A stretch of 64,000 bases of DNA from Isoetes taiwanensis (Eukaryota; Streptophyta; Lycopodiopsida; Isoetales; Isoetaceae), in contig JAJEKV010000031.1 of NCBI GenBank assembly GCA_021234155.1, positions 6,212,748 through 6,276,747 on the forward strand, given 5' to 3'. The position numbers and the translations under genes were made by a program. Shown piece by piece: positions 1 to 12,419 of this stretch (the stretch's first letter is position 1; the number at the start of each line of letters is the position of its first letter). Under the pieces are notes generated by a model, which saw only the letters and a list, made by a program, of their open reading frames with translations, made no database searches and was not told where the DNA came from.

Positions 1-2498
1 GGAGGATATCCACAAGACCGCCTTCAGGACGCGGTATGGGCATTATGAGTTCACAGTGATGCCTTTCGGCTTATCAAATGCCCCCGCAACGTTCATGAGG
101 CTCATGAACGATATCTTGTGGAGTTCCCTGGACACCTTTGTGATTGTTTTCTTTGATGACATTTTGGTGTATAGCAGATCCCTTGAAGAGCACGTGCAAC
201 ACTTGAGAAGGGTGCTAGAGAAGTTGAAGAGGCACCAGTTGTACGCCAAGTTGTCGAAGTGCCACTTCGCAACGGAGAAGGTGGAATACCTTGGTCATGT
301 GATCTCAGCAGAAGGCATCTCGACGGACCCCACCAAGATTGAAGCAGTTGATCGGTGGGTGGCTACCAAGAATGTGCACGAGGTCAGAAGTTTTCTCGGT
401 CTAGCAGGGTACTACAGGAAGTTCGTGAAGAACTTTGCTAAGATAGCAGCCCCGTTAACAGACCTGACGAGGGCAGAGAAGGTGAAAGATTGGGTAGAGC
501 ATTGGCACAAGAAAGCCCAAAAGGGGTTTGAATTGTTGAAAGAAGCTCTGACGACAGCCCCTGTCTTGACCTTGCCGGACCCGGAGAAAGATAAGCTTGT
601 AGCAACAGATCGCGAAAGTAAGATAGCTACGGTCGCGGGCTTATGCAAGAAGAGCTGTGGTAGCATATGATTCCGGGAAGATGAACGATGCGAGGCGCTA
701 CCCGACGACGACGATCAGAATTGCTTGGCGGTTGTCGGGGCATTAAGAATATGGAGGCACTATCTCTTGGGAAGGAAGTTCCAATTGGATACCGACCATC
801 AGAGCCTCCAATATGTATTCACGCAACCACACCTCAATCTGAGGCAACGGAGATGGATGGAGTTCCTCGAAGAATATGACTTTGATATAGTCTACAAGCC
901 GGGGAAGCTCAATGTGGTAGCAGATGCGCTTTCAAGGCATCCCCTGACAACTAGAGTGCATTGCAATGCAATTTCGACGCTCTCCAGCGACTTTGGTAAG
1001 AAGATTGAAGAGTCCTTGCCAATGGATGTGGATTTCAGGGAAGTATGGACAAGCCTCTCTAAGGAGGCTAGAACAGATAAAGAGCGGGAGACCTTCAAGC
1101 ATTATAAGAAGGAAGGCAACCTGTTATACCATAAGAACAAGTTGTGCGTACCCGAATCATCAGGTGTAAGGAAGTTGATCCTCCATGACACGCACAACAG
1201 CCCAATAGCTGGCCATGCGGGATTCATGAAAACATATTTCAAAGTGCGCAGCAGCTATTATTGGCCGGGAATGAAGAAGCAAATAGCTCGCTACATCAAG
1301 GAATGTCAGCTATGCCAGCAGACGAAGGCAGAGCAGCTTCGAATTCCAGGGGCATTAGAGCCATTAGCGGTGCCAAACGCTAAGTGGGAGGTAATCAGCA
1401 TGGACTTCATCACAGGACTCCCAAGAACAGCGAGAGGCAAGGATGCCTTGATGGTAGTGGTCGACAAGTTGTCGAAGATGGCACATTTTGTGCCTTGCAG
1501 GACCACAGACACAGCTATGGATACAGCAAAGCTCTTCACCAAAGAGATCTTCAGGCTTCATGGCATGCCAAGGGAGATTATCTCCGACAGGGATCCGAAG
1601 TTCATGAGTGCCTTTTGGCAAGACCTCTTTGCGACGATTCAGACCAAGCTATCCATGAGCACGGCGTATCATCCTCAGACGGATGGCCAGACGGAGCGGA
1701 CCAACAGGATCTTAGAAGACATGCTAAGAAACTATGTCTGGAATAAGCAAAGTATGTGGGAAGAATTTATTCACTTGGTGGAGTTTGCATACAATAGCAC
1801 CAAGCAGGAATCATCCCAAATGTCGCCATTTATGATCAATTATGGCTATCAGTGCCTAACTCCAGACACTTGGCACAACCCCGTGTCAAAAGTAGAAGTT
1901 TTCAGCACAGATGTTGGCCGATATGCAGCAGCTCGTGGAAGAAGTTCGAGGTTATCTGCTAGCAGCAAGAAGTCATCAGAAGAGCATCGCCGACAAGCAT
2001 CGAACAGTCAGAGAGTTCAAAGTTGGAGATGATGTATGGCTCAAGATAAAGGTGAAGCAGGCGAAGCTCGGGATTGGCAATTGCAAGAAGCTTGCTCCAA
2101 GGTGGGCTGGACCCTTCAGAATAATCAAGAGAGTAGGTAATCAATCCTACAAGTTAGAATTGCCAGCACACCTAAAGATTCATAAGGTCTTCCACGTGAG
2201 TTTGTTGAAGAAGCATACTCCAAATCCAGACGAAGTCTTGGACACTCCAACGTTGTTGGAAATGACGGAGGAGCAGCTGGAAATAGTTCCAGAAATGATT
2301 CTTGATAAAGCTTTCAAGAAGACAAGGAGGTCGGAGTTCCTCCAATACTTGGTCAAGTGGAAACACTTGCCAGTGGAAGACGCGACGTGGGTACTTAAGA
2401 AGGATTTAGTAAAGCAGTACCCACAGTTTATGGAGCAATGGGACGGCAAGGTCATCTCCGAAGAAATCGGCTCAGGCATGTCGATTTGTGTAGGTTAA
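1..2498 (+). pseudogene. gypsy 1 pol (RT-RNase H-integrase-chromodomain), frameshifted
   Basis: RT motifs [12 protein letters not shown] and FFDDILVYS (about 60-180) are the RT palm and catalytic FxDD box. RNase H follows but is damaged at about 605-730, where several small indels replace the TDAS block that is intact in gypsy 2. The integrase has the HHCC zinc finger (H..H near 1190-1215, CQLCQQ near 1308), the catalytic Asp in SMDFITGLP (about 1400), DRDPKF (about 1588) and the Glu after HPQTDGQ (about 1690). A second frameshift near 1890-1910 separates the core from the C-terminal part (1911-2498). That part carries a chromodomain, YLVKWKHLPVEDATW, near 2345-2395. This copy cannot make an intact polyprotein. 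Confidence 0.92.
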
Positions 2499-3351
2499 TT
2501 CTTGTATAGATTAATCTACGCATGCAACCTATGCTTGGTATGGGTCGCATGCGTTGTTACCGATGATGAGACCACTACGGTGATCTCTAGGGCGTGGTGT
2601 AATGTCAATGTAGGCATGACCGCGTTTCCGATTGGGCGAGTGGAAGGTAGATTAGAAAGTCTACTTCTGTCCCACGGAAGGAGACGACCTCGAGAGAAAA
2701 GAGGTCATTAAGGAATGCATTGATAGGGAAAGCACCTTTAGCCCCATATATGCTTTGATAGGAGGAATCCATCCTTCACGCCCCCCACGCGAGAAGGATA
2801 TCCTCCTGTTGGGCAACTAGAGGTGTAGGCATGAGCGGCATATAGGCCGCTCTCTCCACGCCATTATGGAAGATTCATCCTCTTCCTATGCCGGGAGATT
2901 AGCCATGCATTCATGTAGATAGATGGGTTGGTCACCATATAACCAAAATTTATTAAATAATTAAAACGGTACTAACGTAGTGTCGACCTGCAGGCCAGTA
3001 GAGCGCTCCGGAGGGCAAGGAGGTCGAGCTACGAAGACTTGCAACACAAGTTTTGTTGGAATGTGTTGCAAGGAATGAAGAGTACCTCGGACAATAACTA
3101 TAGATATGAAATGTTGAAATTTTGTCTAATTTAAGATAGTGAATACCTTGTTTAATGATGTTATGAATTGTTAAGTATTCCATAGTATGATGACGTGATA
3201 ATGTTTTAAAGATATTACCTTAGGGTAATCCTGGTAAATGTATAACTATTATATTGTATGCATCACGTTGATTGCAGATTGCAGATTAGTAAGATCCCAA
3301 GGTGGGGAGACCCACGATGCTGCGGACAGCATCATTTCAAGGTGGGGAGAA
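2499..3351 (+). other. gypsy 1 3' untranslated region with duplicated polypurine tract
   Basis: No ORF of note; it aligns with 35707-36580 of gypsy 2. At its end the purine tract AAGGTGGGGAGA occurs twice (3299-3310 and 3339-3351), separated by a 7-bp stem-loop, GATGCTG-CGGA-CAGCATC (3316-3333). The second tract abuts the LTR and should be the plus-strand primer. Confidence 0.8.
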
Positions 3352-4905
3352 TGTGACGTTCCAGCACAGTATACGGTCCCAAGACGTATACTGTACTGCC
3401 CCGTCACGCGTACACGCCACTCCGACTGACGTGTACGCCAACGGATAGCCAGGTAAGTAGCCCTAGGGGCAACTTGCTAGGAGTGTTCATATATTATTAA
3501 TGTGCACATGTGCACATTAATGAGGGCACACCTTTCCATGTTGGCATATTTTGCCACCTAGCCATTAAAGGCAAGTGGGGCCTTTCCAATTATCCCACAT
3601 GCCAAATTGGGTAATTGGAAACCCTAGCCTAAACCCCATGTCTATTTAGGGTAGGAAAACCCTAGCTTGCTAGTTTTTCGTCCTTAGGGTTTTAGAGCTC
3701 AGTTTTGGCTGCCCCAGGAGCCAAAACCGCCCCCGACGCTATTTGCCGAGCAAATTAGCCATCGGTTCCCTCGAATTCGATCAGCTCAGCAGGATGGTTG
3801 AACTCAGGTCAGGAGGAGCCACTCAAGGATCAGGTATTTGGTCAATTTAATAGCTTAAACCGTCTTCTAGTCATAGAATCAGTAGGTTTAGACTATTAAA
3901 TTGCCCATAGTAGCTATCTAGATCTTAGAGCTCGGACACTAACTAAAGAACCTCTCTATGATTAGATCTAGTTCTTCAGTTCTTCTGTGATGTATTTGGA
4001 TGATGTATTTCTGTGAACTCCTTGTATTGGGAAGGGGGGTAGAGACCCTAAAGCTTGTAGTTGATGCTCCTAGAGTAGCCTCTCTAGCACTTGTAGATTC
4101 GCCACGTGTACAAGAGCCACACCCTGGTTGTGGGTGAAGGGGCGGATGGCTAAGAAGGAGGTTCATGTGTCGACTCTTGAAGCGATCCCCCGGTGTGTAA
4201 AGCCCACCGGGGATTATTGTGACTAGGTCTAATGGCTTACCACCGAAAAGGGTAAGGCATGGGCTCGACACCCGTGAAGTGGTGTACACTTTCCAGTGGG
4301 TTCGGTCGAATACGGGCAGTGGCCCTCTAGTCACCTTGAGTTAGCATGTAGATCTCGGAGGGAGTGATCCCACCCGCCCCATCGAACCGGGAGGATGAGG
4401 CCGGGGAATAGCCCCGGCTATGCATCCCGGCGGGCTACGGGTCAGTCCCAACACTTTTCAGCCTACTCGCAAAGTGTGCTGGGGGAGGGGCGGATGGAGT
4501 GGACAACCCAATGCCATGTTCTTATGCTAGCCAAATCCATTGCCATGAATTCTGTCTGCAATGAACTCTGGAGACCCAAGCCGTCAGTCCTCCCCTTGAG
4601 TCTGAGCCTTGGGTAGGATTCCCTATGTGATGTGCTGATCTTTGCCTATGCAGATATGTGGAGGACCATCCTTCGAGATGGTCACATGATGTTGATGTAT
4701 GTGCTACTGACATGTATGTTCACGCTTCCGCAGCTAGGTAGGCCCTGAGGGAGACAGGGTAGAATGACACCTTCACTCTTCCCACTGGGACTCGTTACGG
4801 GTGCAGTGATATGTGGAGGGCCCTGTATCAGCATGGAGCTGGTGTGGGGGAAGAACTCCTGTTTGTATACGGAGAGTGCACCGTATACGAGTAGGGGACG
4901 TCACA
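3352..4905 (+). repeat. gypsy 1 3' LTR (1554 bp)
   Basis: It begins TGTGACGT and ends ACGTCACA, a perfect 8-bp terminal inverted repeat of the TG..CA type. Near the start is a short hairpin (CAGTATAC/GTATACTG arms). The body has two telo-box-like AAACCCTAG motifs (about 3608 and 3655) around a CTATTTAGGG stretch that may be the core promoter. The LTRs of gypsy 2 are homologous but carry a 92-bp partial duplication in U3 that this LTR lacks. Confidence 0.92.
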
Positions 4906-5819
4906 GAGTGGCTGAGAGAAAGAAAAGGACCTTGCTCAATGCTGTAAGATCTATGTTGAAGTTTTCTGGATTACCTAATTATGTATGGGATGAAGCATTA
5001 AAGACTGCTGTCTTTGTTCAAAATATTTTGTCTACATCTAGTATTAATGGTGGAATACCAGAAATGTTTTGGATAGGAAAAACTCCAAGTTACAATGAAT
5101 TAAGGGCGTATGGTTGCCTGGCTTATGTTCATGTTCCAGAGCAACGAAGGCAAAAGTTGGATGACAGAGCATATATATCCTACTTGGTAGGGTATGATTC
5201 AAATTCGAAGGGGTATAGATTGTATGATCCTGCTCAAAGGAAAATATTAGTGAGCAGGGATGTTGTCTTTGATGAAGAAGAATTCTACAAAAGGATTCCT
5301 AAGGTTAATACCTATGATATGACTGAACAGGAGGAGAAGAATGAGATCAAAGAAATTCCAAAGGAAATAAACAAGGCTGAAGATAAAATCAGATTTGTGG
5401 ATGACTCGAGTGATGTTGAAGAGGACAATATGGAAGCTGATATTGAAGGTGATGTGCAAGCTGACACTGGACCCGAGAATACTCCTAGTGTGGCACAAGA
5501 TCTTCCCATTGAACAACCTGCAAAAAGGGGCAGAAGGACTAAAGCACAGATCTTAAGAAGAAATGAACAAGGTAGAAGCAAAAGGCCACATGCATATGAA
5601 TTAGAAGTTCATAATATCTTTGATATTTTGCTGTTAGAAAATCCTGCAGTGCCAAAGAGTTATTTTGAAGCTGTAAATAGTAGAGATTCAAGTTTCTGGT
5701 TGGAAGCCATGCAAGATGAAATGGAAGCTTTTAAAAGAACAGAAACTTATGAAGTAGTTGACAGACCTGAAGGCATTCCATATAGAGCATTGAAGAGGGT
5801 AGAAACAGGCACCATATAG
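4906..5819 (+). pseudogene. Ty1/copia integrase C-terminus and RT start, truncated
   Basis: The reading frame begins at VAERKKRTLLNAVR, the conserved block after the integrase catalytic Glu. It runs through LRAYGCLAYVHVP and GYRLYDP (integrase C-terminal region) into the acidic inter-domain linker and the start of RT (FWLEAMQDEMEAFKRTETYEVV). It breaks off near 5780 where a 37-bp stretch (CATATAGAGCATTGAAGAGG...) is repeated in tandem, followed by unrelated DNA. The 5' boundary is the gypsy 1 insertion. It is a different copia lineage from the element at 21864-26522. Confidence 0.9.
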
Positions 5820-7658
5820 AGCATTGAAGAGGGTAGAAACATGCACCAGTGCCACTCAATTGTAGAGTTGCAAGTGTAGTTGTTACCTTCGTAGTTGTTG
5901 AGATTATAACATGCCAGCAGAAAGAATGGCTGTCAATCTACTATGTATAGGATTCTACAAAACAATTAAAATGAGGTGCAAAAAAACATTTCAATGAGTA
6001 AATAAAATAACGTTTATTTCACAATGCAAGTCCAAGCCTGATAAAACAAAAGATTGTGTACAAACTAAACTTTAGCCCTTGCAATGCAAATTTCAAACTA
6101 CCGCTATTTGCTAGCACAGTTTTACTCAGAAACAAAACCTCAACCTATAACCTTTAATACATCAGCTTGAAAGAAGGAGCACAAACCTTGACCAAGCATC
6201 ATTCACATCAGAAGAATGAAGAGAATTCCAAAGCAATAGACAATCGGCATAAAGAGAGATATAATCCTGCAGCAACTATAATCATCAATGCAAGAGATCA
6301 GAAAGTCTCATAGGCATCAGATGTAACCAAATACAAGTCCACTAAGAGAACTTGAGAATCAAAAGAAGCAAATTTTACTCCGCTATTGCAACATAGCAAC
6401 CCACTTACAATGCATATGCATGAGGAAATGAAAGATCCAAGTTCCTTCAACTTTTGCCTCCTCACATGTCTTCAAAGATCCCGAATATAAACCTGTCATT
6501 CTTGCTTCTGGAAATAACTGTATAGGATATCTGACAGCCCAAATCAATGTCTAAAAATAAACGTACCCATTGTCAAACTTTCAATATGACAGGCGATAGA
6601 TTTGGGCAGTAGCTTCTGTTACAGATAGCTAACATTTCTATAAGCAGAATAGAATATGTGATATTGCGAAATGATGTTAGAAAAAATAGCAATACATGCA
6701 TGTTGTCTATCATTCTTCATGAAACTAATTATGTGCCCCTTCTGATAGTGATATGGCATCCCCAACAACAAAGGAACCAATCTTATCCTTCATCTTCGAT
6801 TACCAAATTAATACAGTAAGAAAAATAGAAATGCATTCCAATTTTGCATTAGGTGAGGACATCATTAGGCACTTCCAAGCATGAGCTAACTCAACTCTAA
6901 TTTAAAGGTCTAATTTGAGAAAAACAACCTCTAGGACTATTAAGGCAAGGGCTCCAACCTGCATGCACTGGTTTTCAATAAGAACAGATAGGAAAACATT
7001 TACCTATTTATTGATTTCCTTATCCACATAAAAAGCAAAGCAAACGGAGATTGAGCATGATATCTCATGATTACCTATTCATTGGCGCTAAAGTCTGCAA
7101 AAGTAGTTATCTTGCCTTATTGCAAATCGATGGAAACCACCTATTATGGTCCTAGAAGCAGGAAATCACCTGAACTCTTCACAGTTGCCGTCCAATCACC
7201 GTTTGTTTTGATCCAATAGATCGAAAGAGCATAATGTACATGCTTACAGGATGAACAAGGGCCTTACTGAAGCGGAACTACGGTGTGGTCGACGTGGTCT
7301 GGATCTGACAACTATTGGCATGGATCTTTGAATCCATCCATGAGCCAGCCTGCACACCAAGATCGCCACCTGTAACCATGCACCATAATCTGGGATCCGA
7401 TATGAAATCACAGGGAAAAAATTACATTCCGATATTGTCCTGCCCACAATCATCATACACGCATGCTGAAAATCGAAAGGGGGCAAATCGATCTGCCCAT
7501 TTTGTAAAGGGAAAAATTGAAACTTAAATCGTACCCAAGATTTTTTTTTCCTGATTTTTGGATGTCGGTTTTTTTCCCCGGTGGCCAGAAGCCCCAAAAC
7601 CTTGGAGATTCAACCTGAAAAGTGTGGATATGTGACGTGCTCATTTATTGATAAAGTG
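5820..7658. other. Non-coding interval
   Basis: AT-rich sequence with no convincing gene. The short ORFs around 7244-7644 on either strand have no recognisable domain and mutually overlapping frames. I see no element ends here. Confidence 0.5.
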
Positions 7659-8240
7659 TTTTTTTTTTTTTTTTTTTGAAGGACGTCAAGCTTTATTCAC
7701 CAACTAGAAACCAGAGCAACATAAATGCAAAGACAGGATTATAACCTCAGTGGACAAACCGATCCAACTGAGCACAACCACCTGCCTATGCAAAAGAATG
7801 AATCAAGGTAAGTATGCGGATCGGTACTTTCTTCTCTTGATCAAGAGAAGAACAATTGTAAGCCATAACAATTTTATCTTGCGCCCACTGAAGAACAACC
7901 TCATCTGCAGTATCTATGCCCTTAAAGATAAACAACCTCCTTCTCTTCCAGATTGACCATAAAAGCCAGCCACATGCGAGATGAAAAGCTCGTTTCCGTT
8001 GTTTGGGCCAAGCATCAAGATAGATAGCAAGCAAAATTTGCTGGCTAGATCGAGACGTGCCAAAAAGGGTCAACAACCAAGACCATGCCTGCCGAAGCCT
8101 CTCACACAAGAAAAAACAATGCTCAATACTCTCAACCCTTTGCTGGCATAAAGGGCAGAGCTCTGAAATCCGATTATCCATTTTATGGACTAACCTGTTG
8201 ACTCTGAGGCATCTATGGATCTGTTTGCTTTTTGAAAAAG
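7659..8240 (-). mobile_element. 5'-truncated L1-type LINE, 3' end with poly(A) tail
   Basis: On the minus strand this is the last part of a LINE ORF2. The protein (about 8240-7786) has the zinc-binding module found downstream of plant LINE reverse transcriptases (zf-RVT): CPLC, eight residues, then H and C (C-X2-C-X8-H-X4-C), followed by W-rich segments (GWLLWSIWKRR). It is followed by a short 3' UTR and a run of 19 T on the plus strand (7659-7677), the poly(A) tail of the insertion. The 5' truncation near 8240 is typical of target-primed reverse transcription. No clear target duplication was found. Confidence 0.85.
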
Positions 8241-8715
8241 GCTAATAACTTTATGTACTACTAGAGTTGGTAAAGTATTTTAGATGCAAATAGGATGCTT
8301 GATGTGATCCTTCTTAAAAAAATATATGCTCTTTGAAAAGGACTAATAACTTTATGCACTTAGGGTGGTAAAGCATTAAATGAGAAGGGGTACTTGTGTT
8401 TAATTTTAATTTGACAACAAATAAGAAAGTGGATCACACGATGCGAATTTAGTGTGTTCCATTTTTGTTGCATATGTACTATTCGCTTGGTGTGATCCTT
8501 CTTGAAAAATAATATGCTCTTTGAAAAGGGATAATGACTTATGTACTTAAGAGTGGTAAAGCATTTTAGATACAAATAGGAATGAGTACTTGTGTTTAAT
8601 TTTAATTTGACAACAAATAAGAAAGTGGATCACACCATGCGAATTTAGTGTGTCCCTTTTTTTTGCATATGTATTATTCGCTTGGTGTGATCCATCTTGA
8701 AAAAAAAAATAGCTT
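8228..8715. repeat. Imperfect tandem repeat, about 188-bp unit
   Basis: Units start with CTTTGAAAAGG at 8331 and 8519, with a partial one at 8228. Each unit holds a GGTAAAGCATT block, a TTTGACAACAAATAAGAAAGTGG-type block and ends in GGTGTGATCC. The two full units differ by scattered substitutions. Confidence 0.8.
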
Positions 8716-11350
8716 TCAAGTAAAAGGAAAGAAAGAGATATCTTATTTAAAGTGTAAAGTGTTAGTATGTAAAGTGTTGGTTTATTAAGAAAGTATTCGT
8801 TTACGCTAAGTTGTAAGTTCAATATTTGTGTTTCTATTTACTTTTTTTTTAAAGGATCACACCGGTAATTTCTTATATGCAATTACTTACAAGATCAAGA
8901 TTTTAGCATCATATGATCCTCTTTAAATAAGGATGGCTTTGACCTTCAATGTTCATAAATTTTATGAATGTTTGCATATAAGAATGTCACATATCATATT
9001 TTCTTAAAAAATGATCATCAAATGGATAACTAGTCAAAGAGTTCTTCTACTACTTAAAGAGTTTCAAGACTCATTTTTGCTATAATTTAAATAGCAATAG
9101 ATTTTTAAAGGAATCTATTGTGAAAAGTAGTCAAAGACTTCTTGTATTAGAGGTATCTAAACACAAATACCATAACCTTTGTACTTCAAGAATGTATAAA
9201 CCCTTCGCATTGCAAAGTATAATGTCATTTATTAGCATCTTCACGGACATTTCCCTTCCTTATCGAGGCGGCTCATCTCAAGGGGCGTATTCGATTCGAA
9301 TGCCTTCATCCTCTCTCAATCTCTCACAATATCCCAGGAGGCCGAGTTACGGTCACCACAAAAATCGGACTAAACTTGAAACGCCCCGAAATAGCGGTTT
9401 CTTGCCACTCAACGGATCCAATGGATATAAACCGCCATCCGCCGGGATGTCGACACTTTTGAGCACGCAAGGCGCAACATGTCGAGGTCTAAGTTCTTAT
9501 TTTTTAGACCTCCTTTTTTGCGATTGAAGACTGGAGGATATTCGTGAGTCAGTTGGATCCTTATCCACACATCGTTTGGAGCTTCCATACTGCGTGGATC
9601 GCACGGCGCGAAATGAAGGTGTACAATTTTTATGCCCCAGCACAATTCGCTTCGTGTGAGCCGAACGTCCGTACTAACCTCATTTTTGAAATTTGCAACG
9701 TGCATATGGAAATCGGAAAGTCCATTCTCCTACAATCCATGCTTTTATACATTAAGCAAATTCAAATTTCGAATTGTAGGGGGCGGGAAGCCTGTATTGG
9801 GATGAAGTAAAGATCCCAGTTAATGCTGGGTTCACATGGACGAACTGCAAAGCGCTGGCTTAAAACCTGTTGAACTTGGGCTGAGGCAAAAAAAATTCAG
9901 CCTCGTTTTGGAAAATCAGCCCTCGCAAGATCCAACTTGCGTAGCTGATGCAGCACTGAATTTTTTAATCAGTGCTAACTCCGCCAGAACTCAGCGGAGG
10001 GCCTAAACTTCTCCATGTGAACCACCCATAAGGCGCAGCCGTAGCGCCTCGAAATGAAAGTCTGATACAAAGCTACAAAATACGCATTCAAATTTTGAAC
10101 TGTGGAAGGCGGGAAGCTTGTATGGCTATGGCCTCTAAATGAAAATAGCGCAAGAATCGGTGACGCACACGCTTGGTATCTGACAAACCAAGAGACACTG
10201 CCATGAGTTGCCAGTATGCTATAATGCAAGTGGCTTTTTAGAAGCGGCACGTGTTGCATCAGTCTGTCTGACAACCAACAGAATTAAATACATATGGCGC
10301 CATGAATGCGCGATCCCCCTTATTCCGGGAGAATATTCCAAGTAAATCTGTAATGATGAGATTTTGGTATCCTAGGTGGCATGGGAAAAAAGGAGCGGAA
10401 ATATGACGTGGAATGGCTGATAGGAGGCCATTTTCAGACCCCAAATCCGCCCTAATGCTTAGTGTAACTGTGTTGTTCAATCTGTAACTGAGTTCTCCTG
10501 AGCACTATTATCCTGCGACTGGGCATTCAACTTCAATGATCCTTAGATTAGGTCATTTTGCTAGCAACTTCCAATACAATATTACATGATCATTTTCCTT
10601 CATATTTAGGCCAAGGAATCCTACACTTTTCATGTACCATCTTTATCTTATATTAATTTAAGAATGTTTTTGCTATATTGTTTATATAGTTCAATGCAGA
10701 CTTGTCTATAAGTTTTTGCTATATTGTTTATATCTAGTTCAATGCTGACTGCAAGGGGTGCTTAAAACTTATCAAGTGCTTAATGTCAGATACTGTTTAC
10801 TGTTATGCAGTGACAGTTAGTAAGTATGTAGTTGCTTACGCTAGAAAGCCATTGCAGAAGTGTTAATGTCATCAAGTGCTTACTGTCATGCAGTTAAGGT
10901 GCAATGCTTACTGTTATGCTATATAACTGTTTAAAGCTAGCTGTTCATTGCATAAGTGCTCGTGTTAACCAGTGCTTACTCACAAGCACTGCTGAAACTA
11001 ATTAAAGTGCTTAGTGTTTGAGCTAGAGCACTGTTACATTCAAGCACAATTTGAATGGACTGTACAAGAATTCAATGTTTTGTCACCTGCATGGATAATA
11101 AAAGTAAGAACATCAAATGAATTCATTCTTTACATAATGGAAAAAACAAAATGTGAGACAAAACAAAGAACAAAGTAGATGACAACAAAGTAAGTGAGAT
11201 AATCAAAGAACAAAGTAGATGAGACAAAAAACTTCATATATTTGATAGACAAAAAGAACATTTGATAGAGAAAAAAAATGAAAAACAAAGAACAAAGTGC
11301 TAGAGACAAAAAAACTTCATATATAAACAAAATATTTTACAAAAAAGGCC
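8716..11350. other. Non-coding interval with short dispersed repeats
   Basis: No gene recognised. A 50-bp stretch around 9745-9800 recurs in diverged form near 10078-10125. A 46-bp duplication (TTTTTGCTATATTG...) lies at 10667-10745. 10780-11040 is rich in the word GTGCTTA, and 11130-11340 is A-rich with repeats of AACAAAGTAGATGA. Confidence 0.4.
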
Positions 11351-11406
11351 ATAAGGCCAGTGGTTTCGGGGGCTTTCAGGGGCTTTCGGGGGGCTTTCAG
11401 GTGCTT

Positions 11407-11874
11407 TCAAGGGCTTTCGGGCTCAGATTCGGGCTCACTCCAAACGTTCTCCTCCAATTCCCTCCTCCTCTGCCTTTTCGTCGGGCGGTCTTCGTAGCAG
11501 CTCTCAAAAATCAATTGTTTTTCCTCCTCTTCCTCTTCCTCTTCCTCTTCCTCTTCATCCTCCTCCTCTTCCTCAGAATTATCCTCCTCTTCCTCTTCAG
11601 AATTCTCCACTTCCTGCTCCACTTCCTGCTCGACTTCTGTAAACAAAGAAATGCATTAGTTAAAACAAAAGAAAAACAAAATAAAAAAAAGGGCAAAACA
11701 AAAGAATACCAAGTTACCTTCTTCTTCCTCACGGTCCTCAGTGTCCGTTGCTTCTTTTAAAAGAACTGGCTCAAAGAAATACGTGCTCCTGTATTGCGGA
11801 GCGACGTCCGCATCCTCAGGCACCTGCTTAAGCACATACTGGGGTGCTTTATTTCCGCTGCATGCAGAGGCCAT
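11407..11874 (-). CDS. Two-exon gene for a small acidic, probably nuclear protein (about 128 aa)
   Basis: Exon 1 is 11874-11718, starting MASACSGNKAPQ; exon 2 is 11636-11407. The intron (11717-11637, 81 nt) has donor AAG|GTAACT and a T-rich acceptor ending TTTACAG. Splicing joins a G to AA to restore a Glu codon and keeps the frame. The first half is mixed in composition (VLKQVPEDADVAPQYRSTYFF). The second half is a long Glu run, then a basic RPTKRQRRR cluster that could be a nuclear localisation signal, then SEPESEPESP. I do not recognise the family. It lies about 390 bp from the left end of the DIRS-like element, in opposite orientation. It could be a host gene or a second gene of an older transposon. 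Low complexity is a caution, but the splice signals and frame continuity support a real gene. Confidence 0.6.
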
Positions 11875-12265
11875 TGTGCCGGAAATAAACGAAATGGGCG
11901 TAAGAAGAGGATTTGGGCGGAAGCGTGAGCTTGTAAGAAGAGCTTAAATCCTATGATTAGGCGCCTAGTGCTTAAATCCTAGGCTTAGGTGCGTCAGTGT
12001 ACGAAAAACCTCACACGCGCCAGAACAATTAATTCGTAACCAGGCTTAAATATTTCGTATGACCATTGGAATTGACACATGTCACATCGAGGAAATGCCT
12101 TGACACTATATTTTTGCCAAGAATGTTGGGATAGTGATGGTACCAAAATAAATAATTGAATGTTATTCCAACGTCACAAATGTACATTCTTAAACAACAA
12201 TTCAATCTTCATTTCGAAGTACGTGTCCATGCACACCACTCTTGTGCATCCTCACTATTATTAAT
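11875..12265. other. Upstream region of the acidic-protein gene, left flank of the DIRS-like element
   Basis: No ORF supported. It contains a near-duplicate CTTAAATCCTA motif (about 11944 and 11971). It ends in TTATTAAT, whose last three bases (AAT, 12263-12265) recur at the far end of the DIRS-like element. Confidence 0.5.
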
Positions 12266-12419
12266 GTCACGGTTCTATTGCGATAGCAATAGAACCGCCA
12301 TTCCTTGGATGGGGACGCCCCATCTTCTCGCCCTCCTACTTATAGACCAGTTTTCCCATTATTGGCTATCGGCGTTCTCTTGGGCTTTGCTTTGGTCGTT
12401 TGCACCTCTACCTAGCTTC
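12266..12419 (+). repeat. Split direct repeat A1
   Basis: 154 bp, matched by 19110-19263. Its start holds an inverted repeat, CGGTTCTATTGC-GATA-GCAATAGAACCG (12270-12297: 12-bp arms, 4-nt spacer), which may be the recombinase binding site or a transcript hairpin. Confidence 0.93.

Larger units (their letters stand above)
1..4905 (+). mobile_element. Ty3/gypsy chromovirus (gypsy 1), 3' part, cut by the window edge
   Basis: The window opens inside the reverse transcriptase of a chromovirus. It continues through RNase H, integrase and chromodomain (to 2498), a 3' untranslated region with duplicated polypurine tracts (to 3351) and a full 3' LTR (3352-4905). It is a close relative of gypsy 2 (20218-38197): protein and 3' UTR align along their whole length. 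The 5' LTR and any accessory genes lie outside the window. It ends in CACA followed by GAGTG, which joins directly to copia integrase coding sequence, so it inserted into a copia element. GAGTG is a candidate target duplication whose partner cannot be seen. Confidence 0.93.

Noticed and set aside
7244-7644. ORFs of 117 and 70 codons near the LINE end
   Set aside because: Overlapping opposite-strand frames without domains; adjacent to a T-run that extends frames artificially.
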